From JBBRMW01 sp965246845 (GTDB taxonomy: Bacteria > Chloroflexota > Anaerolineae > Aggregatilineales > UBA2796), in NCBI GenBank assembly GCA_965246845.1, contig CBDFFR010000012.1, positions 124,001 to 188,000 on the forward strand: 64,000 nucleotides of DNA, given 5' to 3'. Positions 1 through 8,681 of the stretch are shown one piece after another. Made by a program: the position numbers and the translations under genes. The stretch's first letter is position 1; each line of letters begins with the position of its first letter. The notes under the pieces are model-generated. The model was given only the letters and a program-made list of their open reading frames with translations. It searched no databases and had not been told where the DNA came from.

Positions 1-1
1 G

Positions 2-1204
2 ATCGGTGTCTTCGTCGCGCAGGATTTGTTGATTTTCTTCCTGTTCTACGAATTCACGCTCGTGCCGATGTTCCTGCTGATCAACCTGTGGGGCGGCCAG
101 AACCGGAAGTATGCGTCGTTCAAGTTCTTCCTGTTCACGATGGGCGGCTCGCTGGGGATGCTGCTCGCGATGCAGCTTATCGGCAACATCAGCGGGACGT
201 TCGATATTCCGACGCTGCTTGCGAACTTCCCGGCAGGTCTGAACGCCGCCGGACGCGCGATTACGCTGCCGTTCGGCCTCTCGCTGGATACGGTGAAAGC
301 CGTCTCGTTCATCGCGTTCTTTATCGCCTTTGCGATTAAGGTCCCAATTTGGCCGTTCCATACGTGGCTGCCGGATGCACACACCGAAGCGCCGACGGCG
401 GGTTCGATGCTACTGGCGGGCGTGCTGCTCAAGCTGGGCGCGTATGGTTTCCTGCGGCTGGTCGTCCCACTGTTCCCCGGACCGGCGCAGTCGTTCGCGC
501 CGATCCTCGCCGCGCTCGCGATGCTGAGTATCGTGATTGGCGCATTCAGCGCGTTCGGCCAAACCGATTTCAAGCGGCTGGTCGCGTATAGCTCGGTTAA
601 CCATATGGGGTTCGTCGCGCTCGGCGTGGCGGCGTTCGCGGCGGTCTACAACAATATCCTGACCAAAACGCCGCTCAACGACCCGACGATCACCATGCGC
701 TCGGTGCAGATGGCGACCAACGGCGCGATCATGCAGATGTTCACGCACGGCCTGAGCAGTGCGGGCATGTTCCTGCTGGTCGGCGCGCTCTACCACAAGG
801 CGCACACGCGCGACCTGGACCGCTTCGGCGGGCTGTGGAAGGTCGCCCCGGCCTATGGCGCGTGCCTCGTCTTTGTGAGCATGGCGAGCCTCGGCCTGCC
901 CGGTCTGAGCGGGTTCGTCGGTGAATTTCAGGTGACGTTCGGCGCGTGGTGGATTTTCCCGGCCTACGTCGCGCTGTCGATGATCGGGCTACTCTTCACG
1001 GGTGCGTACATCCTGAAGGGCATTATGAAGGTGCTGCAAGGCGTCCCGAAAGAGGAATGGCTGCACCACCACCTTGAGATCGAGTTCCGCGAACTGCTGG
1101 CGCTTGCGCCGCTCGTGGTCCTGATCCTCGTCACGGGCATTTACCCGAACTGGATCGTGCCAGTTATCAATGGGACAGTTACACGGCTGTTCGGCGGGTC
1201 GTAA
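2..1204 (+). CDS. nuoM: NADH-quinone oxidoreductase subunit M, copy 1 (5' partial)
   Basis: Antiporter-like proton-pumping membrane subunit of respiratory complex I. The reading frame is open from base 2, so the N-terminus lies outside the window and about 400 residues are visible. The mechanistic charges known from NuoM are present: Glu in LFYEFTLVPM (visible residue 17), Lys in AIKVPIWPFH (residue 113) and Lys in LLKLGAYG (residue 144), plus the LSGFVGEF segment. The protein is hydrophobic throughout, with many transmembrane helices. It is followed 12 bases later by a second nuoM and then nuoN, so this is the distal end of a nuo operon. Family assignment is firm; the true start cannot be seen. 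Confidence 0.96.
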   Translation: MGVFVAQDLLIFFLFYEFTLVPMFLLINLWGGQNRKYASFKFFLFTMGGSLGMLLAMQLIGNISGTFDIPTLLANFPAGLNAAGRAITLPFGLSLDTVKAVSFIAFFIAFAIKVPIWPFHTWLPDAHTEAPTAGSMLLAGVLLKLGAYGFLRLVVPLFPGPAQSFAPILAALAMLSIVIGAFSAFGQTDFKRLVAYSSVNHMGFVALGVAAFAAVYNNILTKTPLNDPTITMRSVQMATNGAIMQMFTHGLSSAGMFLLVGALYHKAHTRDLDRFGGLWKVAPAYGACLVFVSMASLGLPGLSGFVGEFQVTFGAWWIFPAYVALSMIGLLFTGAYILKGIMKVLQGVPKEEWLHHHLEIEFRELLALAPLVVLILVTGIYPNWIVPVINGTVTRLFGGS

Positions 1205-1216
1205 GAAGGAATACCT

Positions 1217-2920
1217 ATGCTGCTCACTGCTATTCTGGCTATCCCTATCCTCGGCGCGCTGTTTATCCTGTTCGGCCTCCGGCAGGACCAGCGCAACGAG
1301 GCGCGTTATATCGCGGCGGGCTGCGCGCTCGTCTGTTTGATCCTCTCGCTGTTCGTCTTTATCGAGATGAACCAGCCCATCACGCTCGCCCGTGCCAATG
1401 AATCGGCGGCGCGTGGTGTAGCATCCTTCGTGCAAGAATTCAGCATCCCCTGGATACCGTCGCTCGGCATCAGCTACCACGTCGGCGCAGATGGAATCAC
1501 CGCGCCGATGCTGCTGCTGACGGGCCTCGCGGCCTTCTGCGGCGTGCTGATCTCGTGGAAGATCGAGGACCGCACGAAGGAATTCATGGCGTTTTTCCTG
1601 CTGCTCGTCGCGGGCGTGTACGGCGTCTTCATTTCGCTGGATACGTTCCTGCTCTTCTTCTGGTATGAATTCGCGATTTTCCCGATGTACCTGCTCATCG
1701 CCGGGTGGGGCTGGAAGGAACGGCGCGAATATGCGGCGATGAAGCTGACGCTCTACATCCTGATCGGCTCCGTCGTGGCGCTGGTCGGCGTGCTGGTGAT
1801 GTACTTCGCGGCGGGCAGCTTCTTCGCGGATGCGGCGCACCCGGAACGCCTGAAAATCTTGCATAATGCGCTTAATAATCAGCTTGCACCCGCGTTCAGC
1901 TTCGATTTCTCGCACTTCGAGGTCGCCTCACGATATTCGAGTATCGCTTCTCTGCAAGGGCTGACGGGGCAGGTCGGACCGTTCGATACGCTCAGTTTCT
2001 TCGGAACGAGCGTGGCGCGCTTCTGGTTCCCGTTCATCTTTATCGGCTTCGCGGTGCTGGCGGGTCTGTTCCCGTTCCACAACTGGTCGCCGGATGGACA
2101 CGTCGCTGCGCCGACTGCGGTTTCGATGATCCACGCGGGCGTGCTGATGAAACTCGGCGCATATGCTGCTCTGCGCGTCGGCGTGCAGCTTTTGCCGGAT
2201 GGCGCACGGGCGCATCTGCCCTGGATTATCGTGCTGACGTTCATCAACGTCGTGTATGGCGCGTTTATCGCTTTCCGGCAGCGCGATTTCAAATACGTGA
2301 TCGGCTTCTCCAGCGTCAGCCACATGGGACTGGTCGCGATGGGCATTGCCTCCATGAACATCACGGGCATGACGGGCGCTGGCCTGCAAATGTTCAGTCA
2401 CGGCGCGATGACGGCACTCTTCTTCGCCTGCGTCGGGATGGTCTATGACCGGGCGCACACGCGCGATATTCCCTCACTGGGAGGCTTCGGGCAGAAACTG
2501 CCGCTGGTCGCGATGGCATTCATCCTCGGAGGGCTGGTTTCGATGGGAATGCCGGGACTTAGCGGCTTCATCGCGGAGTTCCCGATCTTTAGCGGGGTCT
2601 GGAGCGGTCCAGCGTTCGGGACGCAAGCGCTTACGGGCGGGTTCGTCCAGAGCTTCGGACATTTCCCCTGGATCGCGATCTTCTCCGCGCTGGGGATCAT
2701 CCTCACGGCGGGCTATGTGTTGCGCGTGACGCAAACCGTCTTCGGCGGGGAATTCAACGCAGAGCGCTTCCCGGAGGTCACACCGATTTCCCGGAACGAT
2801 AAACTGGCGATTGGCCTGCTCGTTACGGCGCTACTGATCCTCGGCGTGTATCCGCAAATCATGAGCGGGATGATCACCTCCGGGATGCAGCCCGTGATTA
2901 CTGCGCTGCGGGGAGGCTGA
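1217..2920 (+). CDS. nuoM: NADH-quinone oxidoreductase subunit M, copy 2
   Basis: Second NuoM-type antiporter-like subunit, 567 residues, with an AGAAGGA ribosome binding site before the ATG. It keeps the Glu of FFWYEFAIFPM (residue 151), the Lys of VLMKLGAYA (residue 312), the RDFKYVIGFSS segment and LSGFIAEF. The transmembrane-7 lysine of pumping NuoM proteins is absent: where copy 1 reads FAIKVPIWPFH, this copy reads FAVLAGLFPFH, with Leu at residue 281. It is longer than copy 1 appears to be, with an inserted hydrophilic stretch around residues 210-265. Tandem nuoM genes are known from enlarged complex I variants; whether this copy pumps is unclear. Confidence 0.95.
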   Translation: MLLTAILAIPILGALFILFGLRQDQRNEARYIAAGCALVCLILSLFVFIEMNQPITLARANESAARGVASFVQEFSIPWIPSLGISYHVGADGITAPMLLLTGLAAFCGVLISWKIEDRTKEFMAFFLLLVAGVYGVFISLDTFLLFFWYEFAIFPMYLLIAGWGWKERREYAAMKLTLYILIGSVVALVGVLVMYFAAGSFFADAAHPERLKILHNALNNQLAPAFSFDFSHFEVASRYSSIASLQGLTGQVGPFDTLSFFGTSVARFWFPFIFIGFAVLAGLFPFHNWSPDGHVAAPTAVSMIHAGVLMKLGAYAALRVGVQLLPDGARAHLPWIIVLTFINVVYGAFIAFRQRDFKYVIGFSSVSHMGLVAMGIASMNITGMTGAGLQMFSHGAMTALFFACVGMVYDRAHTRDIPSLGGFGQKLPLVAMAFILGGLVSMGMPGLSGFIAEFPIFSGVWSGPAFGTQALTGGFVQSFGHFPWIAIFSALGIILTAGYVLRVTQTVFGGEFNAERFPEVTPISRNDKLAIGLLVTALLILGVYPQIMSGMITSGMQPVITALRGG

Positions 2921-2923
2921 ACC

Positions 2924-4438
2924 ATGCTGATACCCAATACCGATCTCGCGGCAAGCCTGTTCGCGATTCTGCCCGAAGCGCTGCTGACGCTGCTTGCCGT
3001 CGCGATCATCTTCTATGACATCTTTTCGCCGGAAAGCCGCCGCAAGCAGACGGGCTACCTCGTTGCGGGCGGGATGGCCGTCATTGCAGTGATCACGTTC
3101 CTGATCCCGGTCCCGGAAGCGGGACAGCAGCTTGTCCTCGGCGGCACACTGCGGCACGACCTGCTGGCCGCGATCTTCAAAATCATGGTGATCATGGCGG
3201 GTGCGATCACCGCGCTGATCGCGATGGATTCGCCCAATCTCGGACGGCGCGGCGAATTTTATACGGTGATGATCGTGGCGACGATTGGCGGCTGCTTCAT
3301 GGCGAGCGCGGCAGATCTGATTATGGTCTTCCTCTCGCTTGAAACGCTCTCGATCTCGCTGTATATCCTCTCCGGCTTCCTGCGCGGAAACGCGCGCTCC
3401 TCGGAAGCGGGCATGAAATACTTCCTGTTCGGGGCGTTCACGAGCGCGATCATGCTCTACGGGTTGAGCCTGCTCTATGGCTTCACCCGCCAATCGAACC
3501 TGTACGCCATTGGCAACACGCTCAAGGCGCTCTTCCCGGCGGATGCGCCTGTAAACGTCAACACCGCGCTCCCAATCCTGCTCTCGCTGGTAATGATCAT
3601 CGTCGGCTTCGGGTTCAAGATCAGCGCGGTTCCGTTCCACTTCTGGACGCCAGACGTCTACGAAGGTTCACCATCGCCCGCGACGGCGTTCATCAGCACC
3701 GCGAGCAAGGCGGCCAGCTTCGCGCTCCTGACGCGCGTGATGATCATCGCCTTTCAGGGTGCGCAGCCGACGCAGGTGTGGGTGCAACTCCTCGCGGCGC
3801 TGGCCGTCGTCTCCATGACGCTCGGCAATCTGCTCGCGCTGCCGCAGCGCAACATCAAGCGCCTGCTTGCCTACTCCTCGATTGCGCAGGCCGGGTACGC
3901 GCTGATCGGCGTGGCCGCGATTGGCGCGCAGTCGGGCAGCGCGCCGGGGTCAGGCGTGGCGGCGGTCACGTTCTATATGTTCATCTACGTCCTGACGAAC
4001 CTCGCGGGTTTCGGTGTGATCGTCCTCTTTACGAACGCGACGGGCAGCGAGAACATCGCGGATATGGCCGGGCTTTCGCGGCGCAGCTTCCCGCTTGCGC
4101 TGGCGATGACGGTGGCGCTGCTCTCGCTGGCGGGCATCCCACCCGCTGCCGGGTTCATCGGTAAGTTCTTCCTGTTCAAGGCGGCGGTCGATAGCAATCT
4201 GGTCTGGCTCGCCGTGATCGGCGTGTTGAACTCGATCATCGCGCTCTACTACTACCTCGTGATCGTCAAGGTCATGTTCGTCGACCGCAGCGAAGACGAG
4301 GAAAAGGCAATCGCGATTGGGATGCCATATCGCTGGGCGCTAATTCTCTCGTGCGCCGGAGTCGTTTTCCTCGGCGTGATCGCGACCCCTATCTTCGATC
4401 TGGCGCAGAACGCGGCGCGGGCGCTGTTCACGAGTTAA
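2924..4438 (+). CDS. nuoN: NADH-quinone oxidoreductase subunit N
   Basis: Third antiporter-like membrane subunit of complex I in a row, 504 residues, the usual NuoN size. The ATG lies three bases after the copy-2 nuoM stop and is preceded by an AGG-containing ribosome binding site inside the upstream gene end. Key charges are visible: Lys in GFKISAVPFHFW (residue 232) and Lys in STASKAASFA (residue 262), followed by the QRNIKRLLAYSSIAQAGY segment typical of NuoN. It is the last gene of the operon, as nuoN commonly is, and is followed by an intrinsic terminator. Confidence 0.96.
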   Translation: MLIPNTDLAASLFAILPEALLTLLAVAIIFYDIFSPESRRKQTGYLVAGGMAVIAVITFLIPVPEAGQQLVLGGTLRHDLLAAIFKIMVIMAGAITALIAMDSPNLGRRGEFYTVMIVATIGGCFMASAADLIMVFLSLETLSISLYILSGFLRGNARSSEAGMKYFLFGAFTSAIMLYGLSLLYGFTRQSNLYAIGNTLKALFPADAPVNVNTALPILLSLVMIIVGFGFKISAVPFHFWTPDVYEGSPSPATAFISTASKAASFALLTRVMIIAFQGAQPTQVWVQLLAALAVVSMTLGNLLALPQRNIKRLLAYSSIAQAGYALIGVAAIGAQSGSAPGSGVAAVTFYMFIYVLTNLAGFGVIVLFTNATGSENIADMAGLSRRSFPLALAMTVALLSLAGIPPAAGFIGKFFLFKAAVDSNLVWLAVIGVLNSIIALYYYLVIVKVMFVDRSEDEEKAIAIGMPYRWALILSCAGVVFLGVIATPIFDLAQNAARALFTS

Positions 4439-4473
4439 AGCGTCTCCGTTCAATCTGGCGCGGGCATGGTCGC

Positions 4474-4514
4474 AAACACCTCACGGATGACTCTGTGGGG
4501 TGTTTTGCTTTTTG
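4474..4514 (+). terminator. Intrinsic terminator of the nuo operon
   Basis: An 11-bp stem (5' arm AAACACCTCAC at 4474-4484; 3' arm GTGGGGTGTTT at 4495-4505, one G-T wobble) with a 10-base loop is followed by a T-rich tract reading TTTTGCTTTTT. It lies 36 bases after the nuoN stop in the right orientation. Confidence 0.8.
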
Positions 4515-4551
4515 CGGGGAACGTACAGCGGGCGGATCAAGCCCTCATCGT

Positions 4552-4660
4552 GGGCGGACACATAGGTCCGCCCCTACGCATACACACACGCTTTTGGGAT
4601 AGGCCAGGTTCATCCGACCCGTTTTCCTCATGTCGGGCGGACATATCGGTCCGCCCCTAC
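4552..4660. repeat. Intergenic palindromic repeats, two copies of the GGGCGGAC/GTCCGCCC family
   Basis: Two imperfect palindromes (4552-4576 and 4635-4660) each read GGGCGGACA, a short spacer, then GGTCCGCCCCTAC. A further half-motif TGTAGGGGTCGGATT follows at about 4679-4692. They fill the gap between the convergent nuoN and LuxR-type genes. Related copies occur near 8.56, 45.32, 46.54, 54.15 and 61.54 kb. Confidence 0.8.
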
Positions 4661-4702
4661 GCATACAGGGGCGCTGATGTAGGGGTCGGATTCATCTGAC
4701 CA

Positions 4703-5338
4703 TCATAGAATGACCAGACCCAGCCGCGAGGCGCGCACCACCGCATCGGTACGGCTTTGCGCGCCGAGTTTGCTCAATATCGCGTTAACGTGGAATTTGA
4801 CCGTGCTTTCCGTAATGTTGAGGCTACGCGCGATGGATTTATTCGGCAGGCCGCGCGCGAGATATTGCAACACTTCGAGTTCACGCGCGGTGAGCGCCTC
4901 CGGCGGCGGGAGCAGCGCAGGACGTTCGCGCGGGACGAGCAGCACATCGCGGAAGGCGGGGTCAACCACAATCAACCCCTGCTGCACGGCGGGCAATGCG
5001 GCAAGCAGCAACGCGACATGCGCCGCGCGCGAAAACAATCCGCGTGCGCCCGCGCTCCACGCATCCGGGGCGAGCGCCACATCGGAGAGGAGCGCGATCA
5101 CGGGGATATTTTGCTCCTCCCAATCGGCCAGCCGTTCGATTTGCGGTGCGCCGTTCCAGCCCATATCCCACAGGATCAGGTCCGGCTGCCACGTCGTCAG
5201 CGTCGCGATGAAGTCTCCGGCACTGGCCGTCACATTATGGTCAGAGTGCGCCTCAAGCAGCGAAACCAGCCCCGCCCGCGCGAGGGGGTCCTCCGCAACG
5301 ACGAGCAGCCGCAGAGCATCGCGCGCAGCGAACGACAT
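4703..5338 (-). CDS. NarL/LuxR-type regulator with an atypical receiver domain
   Basis: DNA-binding regulator of 211 residues. Residues 9-125 resemble a response regulator receiver: the phospho-acceptor Asp is present (LILWD, residue 58), but the first acidic pair reads Ala-Glu (residues 15-16) instead of Asp-Asp and the conserved Lys is replaced by Arg in the GARGLFSR stretch. Residues 146-211 form a LuxR helix-turn-helix (LTAREVLQ-like start ELEVLQYLARG, then NITESTVKFHVNAIL). I chose the ATG two bases after the FHA gene stop; a TTG five codons upstream is possible. It is the last gene of a kinase-FHA-regulator operon, with no histidine kinase in view. Confidence 0.88.
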   Translation of the reverse strand: MSFAARDALRLLVVAEDPLARAGLVSLLEAHSDHNVTASAGDFIATLTTWQPDLILWDMGWNGAPQIERLADWEEQNIPVIALLSDVALAPDAWSAGARGLFSRAAHVALLLAALPAVQQGLIVVDPAFRDVLLVPRERPALLPPPEALTARELEVLQYLARGLPNKSIARSLNITESTVKFHVNAILSKLGAQSRTDAVVRASRLGLVIL

Positions 5339-5339
5339 T

Positions 5340-5711
5340 TCAGGTGGGGTCAATCGTCTTGACCGGGGTTGTCGGCTGGGGTAGTGAGTCGAGCCGCATA
5401 TGAGTCCGCCCGATGCGGAAAATATCGCCGGGCTGGAGCGGGTGGCGGTCTTCGATACGCTGGATGCCTACGAAGGTCCCGTTGCGGCTGCCGAGGTCTT
5501 CCAGCGTATATTCCAGATCGCGCGGGTCGTAGGTCAGGCGCGCGTGCAGCCGCGATACCTGCGAATCGTAATTCAGCTTGATCTCGCATTCCTCGCGCCG
5601 TCCAATCGTGATCGTCATCGGCTCGTGCGCGTTCAGCGTGAAAGTATACGTCACGCCGTCTTGCGGTCCGCTCATCAGGGTAATCGAAAGATCGGGTCGC
5701 GTATCGTTCAT
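5340..5711 (-). CDS. FHA domain protein
   Basis: A 123-residue protein that is essentially one forkhead-associated domain, a phosphothreonine-peptide binder. Key positions are visible: Gly37-Arg38 in TITIGRREEC, Ser53-Arg54-x-His56 in QVSRLHARL, and the Asn-Gly of LGSRNGTFVG. The ATG lies seven bases after the kinase gene stop and the gene nearly touches the LuxR-type gene, so all three are probably co-transcribed. The likely role is to bind a phosphorylated kinase or kinase substrate and link it to the regulator; that is inference from gene order. Confidence 0.92.
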   Translation of the reverse strand: MNDTRPDLSITLMSGPQDGVTYTFTLNAHEPMTITIGRREECEIKLNYDSQVSRLHARLTYDPRDLEYTLEDLGSRNGTFVGIQRIEDRHPLQPGDIFRIGRTHMRLDSLPQPTTPVKTIDPT

Positions 5712-5718
5712 CGCTCAA

Positions 5719-8457
5719 TCAAAGTGCTTTCTGTGCAGCTTGCGCAGCGCTCGCGCCGTCACCGAGCGCCCGGTGCGCGCGGGAAAGCCCCGCCCATGCG
5801 CGTTTCAGGTCAGGCGCAAGCAGCAGCGCACGATTGTAGCTCGTTATCGCGTCGGTATGGCGGTCTGCGCGGCGCTGCACATCGCCCAGCGTGAGCCACG
5901 CATCAGGAAGATCGGCGAAAGCGTGGGATGCGGCTTCGGCGCTTTCGAGCGCTTCCTCGATATACCCGATTTTCAAGAGGACATCGACGCGGCGCAGCCG
6001 ATACCAGGGACTCGCCGGGCGAATTGCGGACGCGCGCTCGTAGGCGTCGAGCGCGTCCTGATAATCATGTGTTTTTGCGAGGACCGCGCCGAGTCCGCTC
6101 CAGCTTCGGGCGTCTTTCGGGTCGCGACGCACGGCTTGCTCGTAACTCTGCGCGGCCTGTTTATAACGCCCCCGGCGGCGCATGACATCAGCTTTGAGCC
6201 ACCACGCGGAGGCGCTCTCCGGCGCAAGCGCGAGCGCCCGCACTGCGCACGCCGACGCCTGCTCGAAAGCGCGCAAGGTGAGATAGTGCATCCCCTGCGT
6301 GACCCAGAAATTCGCACGTTCCGGCGCGGCGGCTTCGGCACGTTCCAGAGCGGCAAGTGCATCATCCTTGCGACGCAGCACCGCATAAACACCACCGAGC
6401 GCCTGCCATGCCCAGGGATCAGCGGGGTCCAGCCGGACCGCGCTCTCGAAGGCGGCTATCGCATCCTGCCTGCGCCCCAACCGATCCAGCAGGACGCCGC
6501 GCAGTCGATGCGCCCAGGCATAGCCCGGCTCGTGCCGGATCGCCTGTGTCGCGGCTTCGAGCGACTCCTCGTAGCGTCCGAGGTGCAGCAGCGAATCGGC
6601 CTGCACGCCCCACGCGCGGGCGTTGTTGTTATCAATCCGCAGCGCCTGTTGTGCCGCGCCGAGTGCTTCCGCCGGACGGCGTAGCGAGCGCAAAATCTCC
6701 GCGACGCTCACCCACGTCCACGCTGAACGGTCCAGCCGTGCCGCGTCCCGGAGCGCGCCCGCCGCCTCTTCCAGACGGTCCATGCGACGCAATGCGCGCC
6801 CCTTGCGCTTGAGTAGCGCTGCGTTATTCGGAGCGAGGTCAAGCGCCGCGTCGAACTGCGCAAGCGCATCGTGCGTCTGGCCGAGGTCGGCCAGCAGATC
6901 ACCCAGCAGCGCGCGACATTGCGCATTGGCCGGGTCACGTTCGACGGTTTCCGCAAGCAGGCGCATGGCCGCGTCGATTTGCCCGGCACGCTGGTAGAGC
7001 CGCGCAAGATTGAGCGCGGACCAGCTATCGGCCGGACGCAGTTCGACGGCCTTGCGCAACGCCTGAACCGCTTCGTCAGCGCGCCCCGTCTTATCGAGCG
7101 TGACGCCAAGCTGCCGCCATGCCCACGCATAGCCGTCGTTAATCGCGAGCGCGTTTTCGAGCGCCACGCGTGACTCCTCGAAGCGACCTGCGAGGCGCAA
7201 TGTTCGCCCGGTGCGCGCCCAGACGTGATCGGAGTGCGGAGCCAGCCGCCGCGCGTCTGCATAGACCGCAAGCGCGTCCTCGAAATGGCCGAGTTCCGCG
7301 TAGCCGTAGGCTTTGGCGAGCAGTTCATGCAGCACAAGTGCGGCTCCATCGGTCGCCGTCGGGAATTCATCCGTCAGCGCGTAATAGACGTCCGCGAGTT
7401 CCGCAACGAAGGCAGGCCATCCCTGCGGGCGGTCGTCGGGATGCTTGGCGAGGCAGCGCAACGTGAATGCGCGCACGCTTGCGGGGATGTCTCGCTCTGT
7501 GCGCGGCGGGAACTGCGGCGGCTGCGTCTGGTGCGCAGTCGCGATGGCTTCCCATTCCATCGCGGTGAACGGCACGGACCCGGTGAGCATCTCATAGAGG
7601 ATTACCCCGGTCGCGTAAATATCGGCGCGGGCATCCGTTGGCGCGGCGCGCGTTTGCTCCGGGGCCATGTAGTGCATAGTCCCCATCACTGCCCCGCTGC
7701 GCGTCAGGCGAATATCCTCCGGCGCTGGCGCATCCGAGCGCAGTTCATCGCCAAACAGCGAATAGGCGAGGCCGAAATCAGTCACCTTCGCCAATCCATC
7801 GGCAGAGATCAGAATATTCGCGGGCTTGAGGTCGCGGTGAACCAGCGCCGCGTTGCGCTCCGTCGCGTAGGCCATGCCCCAGCCGATTTGCAGCGCAATC
7901 CGCAGGCTGAGTTGCAAATCAAGCTGACGGTGCTTGATCCAGCCACGCAGGTCGCTACCCAGCCCTTCCGCACCACCGACGTATTCCAGCACGATAGAGG
8001 GGCGTCCGGTAATCGACTGGATCGTAAGCGCCTGCACGATATTCGGATGTTTATCGAGGCCGATCCAGATCAACGCCTCGTTGCGGAAACGCTCGCGCAA
8101 ATCGTCGTGACCCTCAAGCAGCATTTCCGGCTTGATCGTCTTGAGCGCGACGGGCAGCCCCGCGTTCAGGTCGTCCGCGACGTAGACGACACCCATCCCG
8201 CCGCTCATCACTTTTTTAATGGCGTAGGGCGAGCGGCCATCATCGGAGGTGACGATCTGGCCGGGTCGAAAATCCTCCAGCCCGGTAAAAGCGACGGGCG
8301 GGAGTGGTTCGCCTTCGTAAACGGTCGGCGCATCTTCGCGTTCGGCGGGCGTCTCTTCGATAGATGCTTCGGCGTGGAGATCGATGCGCGCAAGGTCAAC
8401 CGCCGTTGGATCGTGCGGCTGCTCTGTGATGCCGGATTGCGGTGGGGTCGAAGTCAT
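5719..8457 (-). CDS. Serine/threonine protein kinase with C-terminal TPR array
   Basis: Hanks-type kinase, about 912 residues. The kinase domain (about residues 65-345) shows a glycine loop (VMSGGMGVVYVADD), the catalytic Lys in VALKTIKP, the catalytic loop LVHRDLKPANIL, the DFG-type KVTDFGLA and the APEQ activation-segment end. From about residue 370 to the end it is a run of roughly fifteen 34-residue TPR units (for example the ALAVYADARRLAPHS repeats). No transmembrane helix is visible, so it is probably cytosolic, unlike PASTA kinases. I chose ATG at 8457; a TTG six codons upstream is the alternative. It heads the operon with the FHA and LuxR-type genes. Confidence 0.95.
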   Translation of the reverse strand: MTSTPPQSGITEQPHDPTAVDLARIDLHAEASIEETPAEREDAPTVYEGEPLPPVAFTGLEDFRPGQIVTSDDGRSPYAIKKVMSGGMGVVYVADDLNAGLPVALKTIKPEMLLEGHDDLRERFRNEALIWIGLDKHPNIVQALTIQSITGRPSIVLEYVGGAEGLGSDLRGWIKHRQLDLQLSLRIALQIGWGMAYATERNAALVHRDLKPANILISADGLAKVTDFGLAYSLFGDELRSDAPAPEDIRLTRSGAVMGTMHYMAPEQTRAAPTDARADIYATGVILYEMLTGSVPFTAMEWEAIATAHQTQPPQFPPRTERDIPASVRAFTLRCLAKHPDDRPQGWPAFVAELADVYYALTDEFPTATDGAALVLHELLAKAYGYAELGHFEDALAVYADARRLAPHSDHVWARTGRTLRLAGRFEESRVALENALAINDGYAWAWRQLGVTLDKTGRADEAVQALRKAVELRPADSWSALNLARLYQRAGQIDAAMRLLAETVERDPANAQCRALLGDLLADLGQTHDALAQFDAALDLAPNNAALLKRKGRALRRMDRLEEAAGALRDAARLDRSAWTWVSVAEILRSLRRPAEALGAAQQALRIDNNNARAWGVQADSLLHLGRYEESLEAATQAIRHEPGYAWAHRLRGVLLDRLGRRQDAIAAFESAVRLDPADPWAWQALGGVYAVLRRKDDALAALERAEAAAPERANFWVTQGMHYLTLRAFEQASACAVRALALAPESASAWWLKADVMRRRGRYKQAAQSYEQAVRRDPKDARSWSGLGAVLAKTHDYQDALDAYERASAIRPASPWYRLRRVDVLLKIGYIEEALESAEAASHAFADLPDAWLTLGDVQRRADRHTDAITSYNRALLLAPDLKRAWAGLSRAHRALGDGASAAQAAQKAL

Positions 8458-8560
8458 GGCCGTATCAATTTTCAAACCGGATGCGCAAATTGTATCAGGT
8501 CGGTTCGGGGGTGGAACAGATGCAAGATTGAGCAGTACGGATAGTAGCGCGTTCGTATTT

Positions 8561-8670
8561 GTAGGGGCGGACCTGTGTGTCCGCCCACGTCGGACGGGTC
8601 GGGCAAGCCGCGACCCCTACACCAGAGCGTGGATTTTCTTCGTAGGGGCTGTGGCTTGCCCAGCCCGTCT
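8561..8670. repeat. Intergenic palindromic repeat cluster
   Basis: Three elements: GTAGGGGCGGAC...GTCCGCCC at 8561-8586; an oppositely oriented CGGGTCGGGCAAGCCGCGAC / CCCCTAC at about 8595-8620; and CGTAGGGGCTGTGGCTTGCC with a CAGCCC tail at 8641-8666. They occupy the gap between two minus-strand genes and share the GTAGGGG boundary with copies elsewhere in the window. Confidence 0.75.
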
Positions 8671-8681
8671 GCTCAATTTGC

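Noticed and set aside
7225..8544. 439-codon open frame antisense to the Ser/Thr kinase
   Set aside because: It mirrors a GC-rich gene whose kinase and TPR motifs are unmistakable; the antisense product is Arg-rich with no family features.
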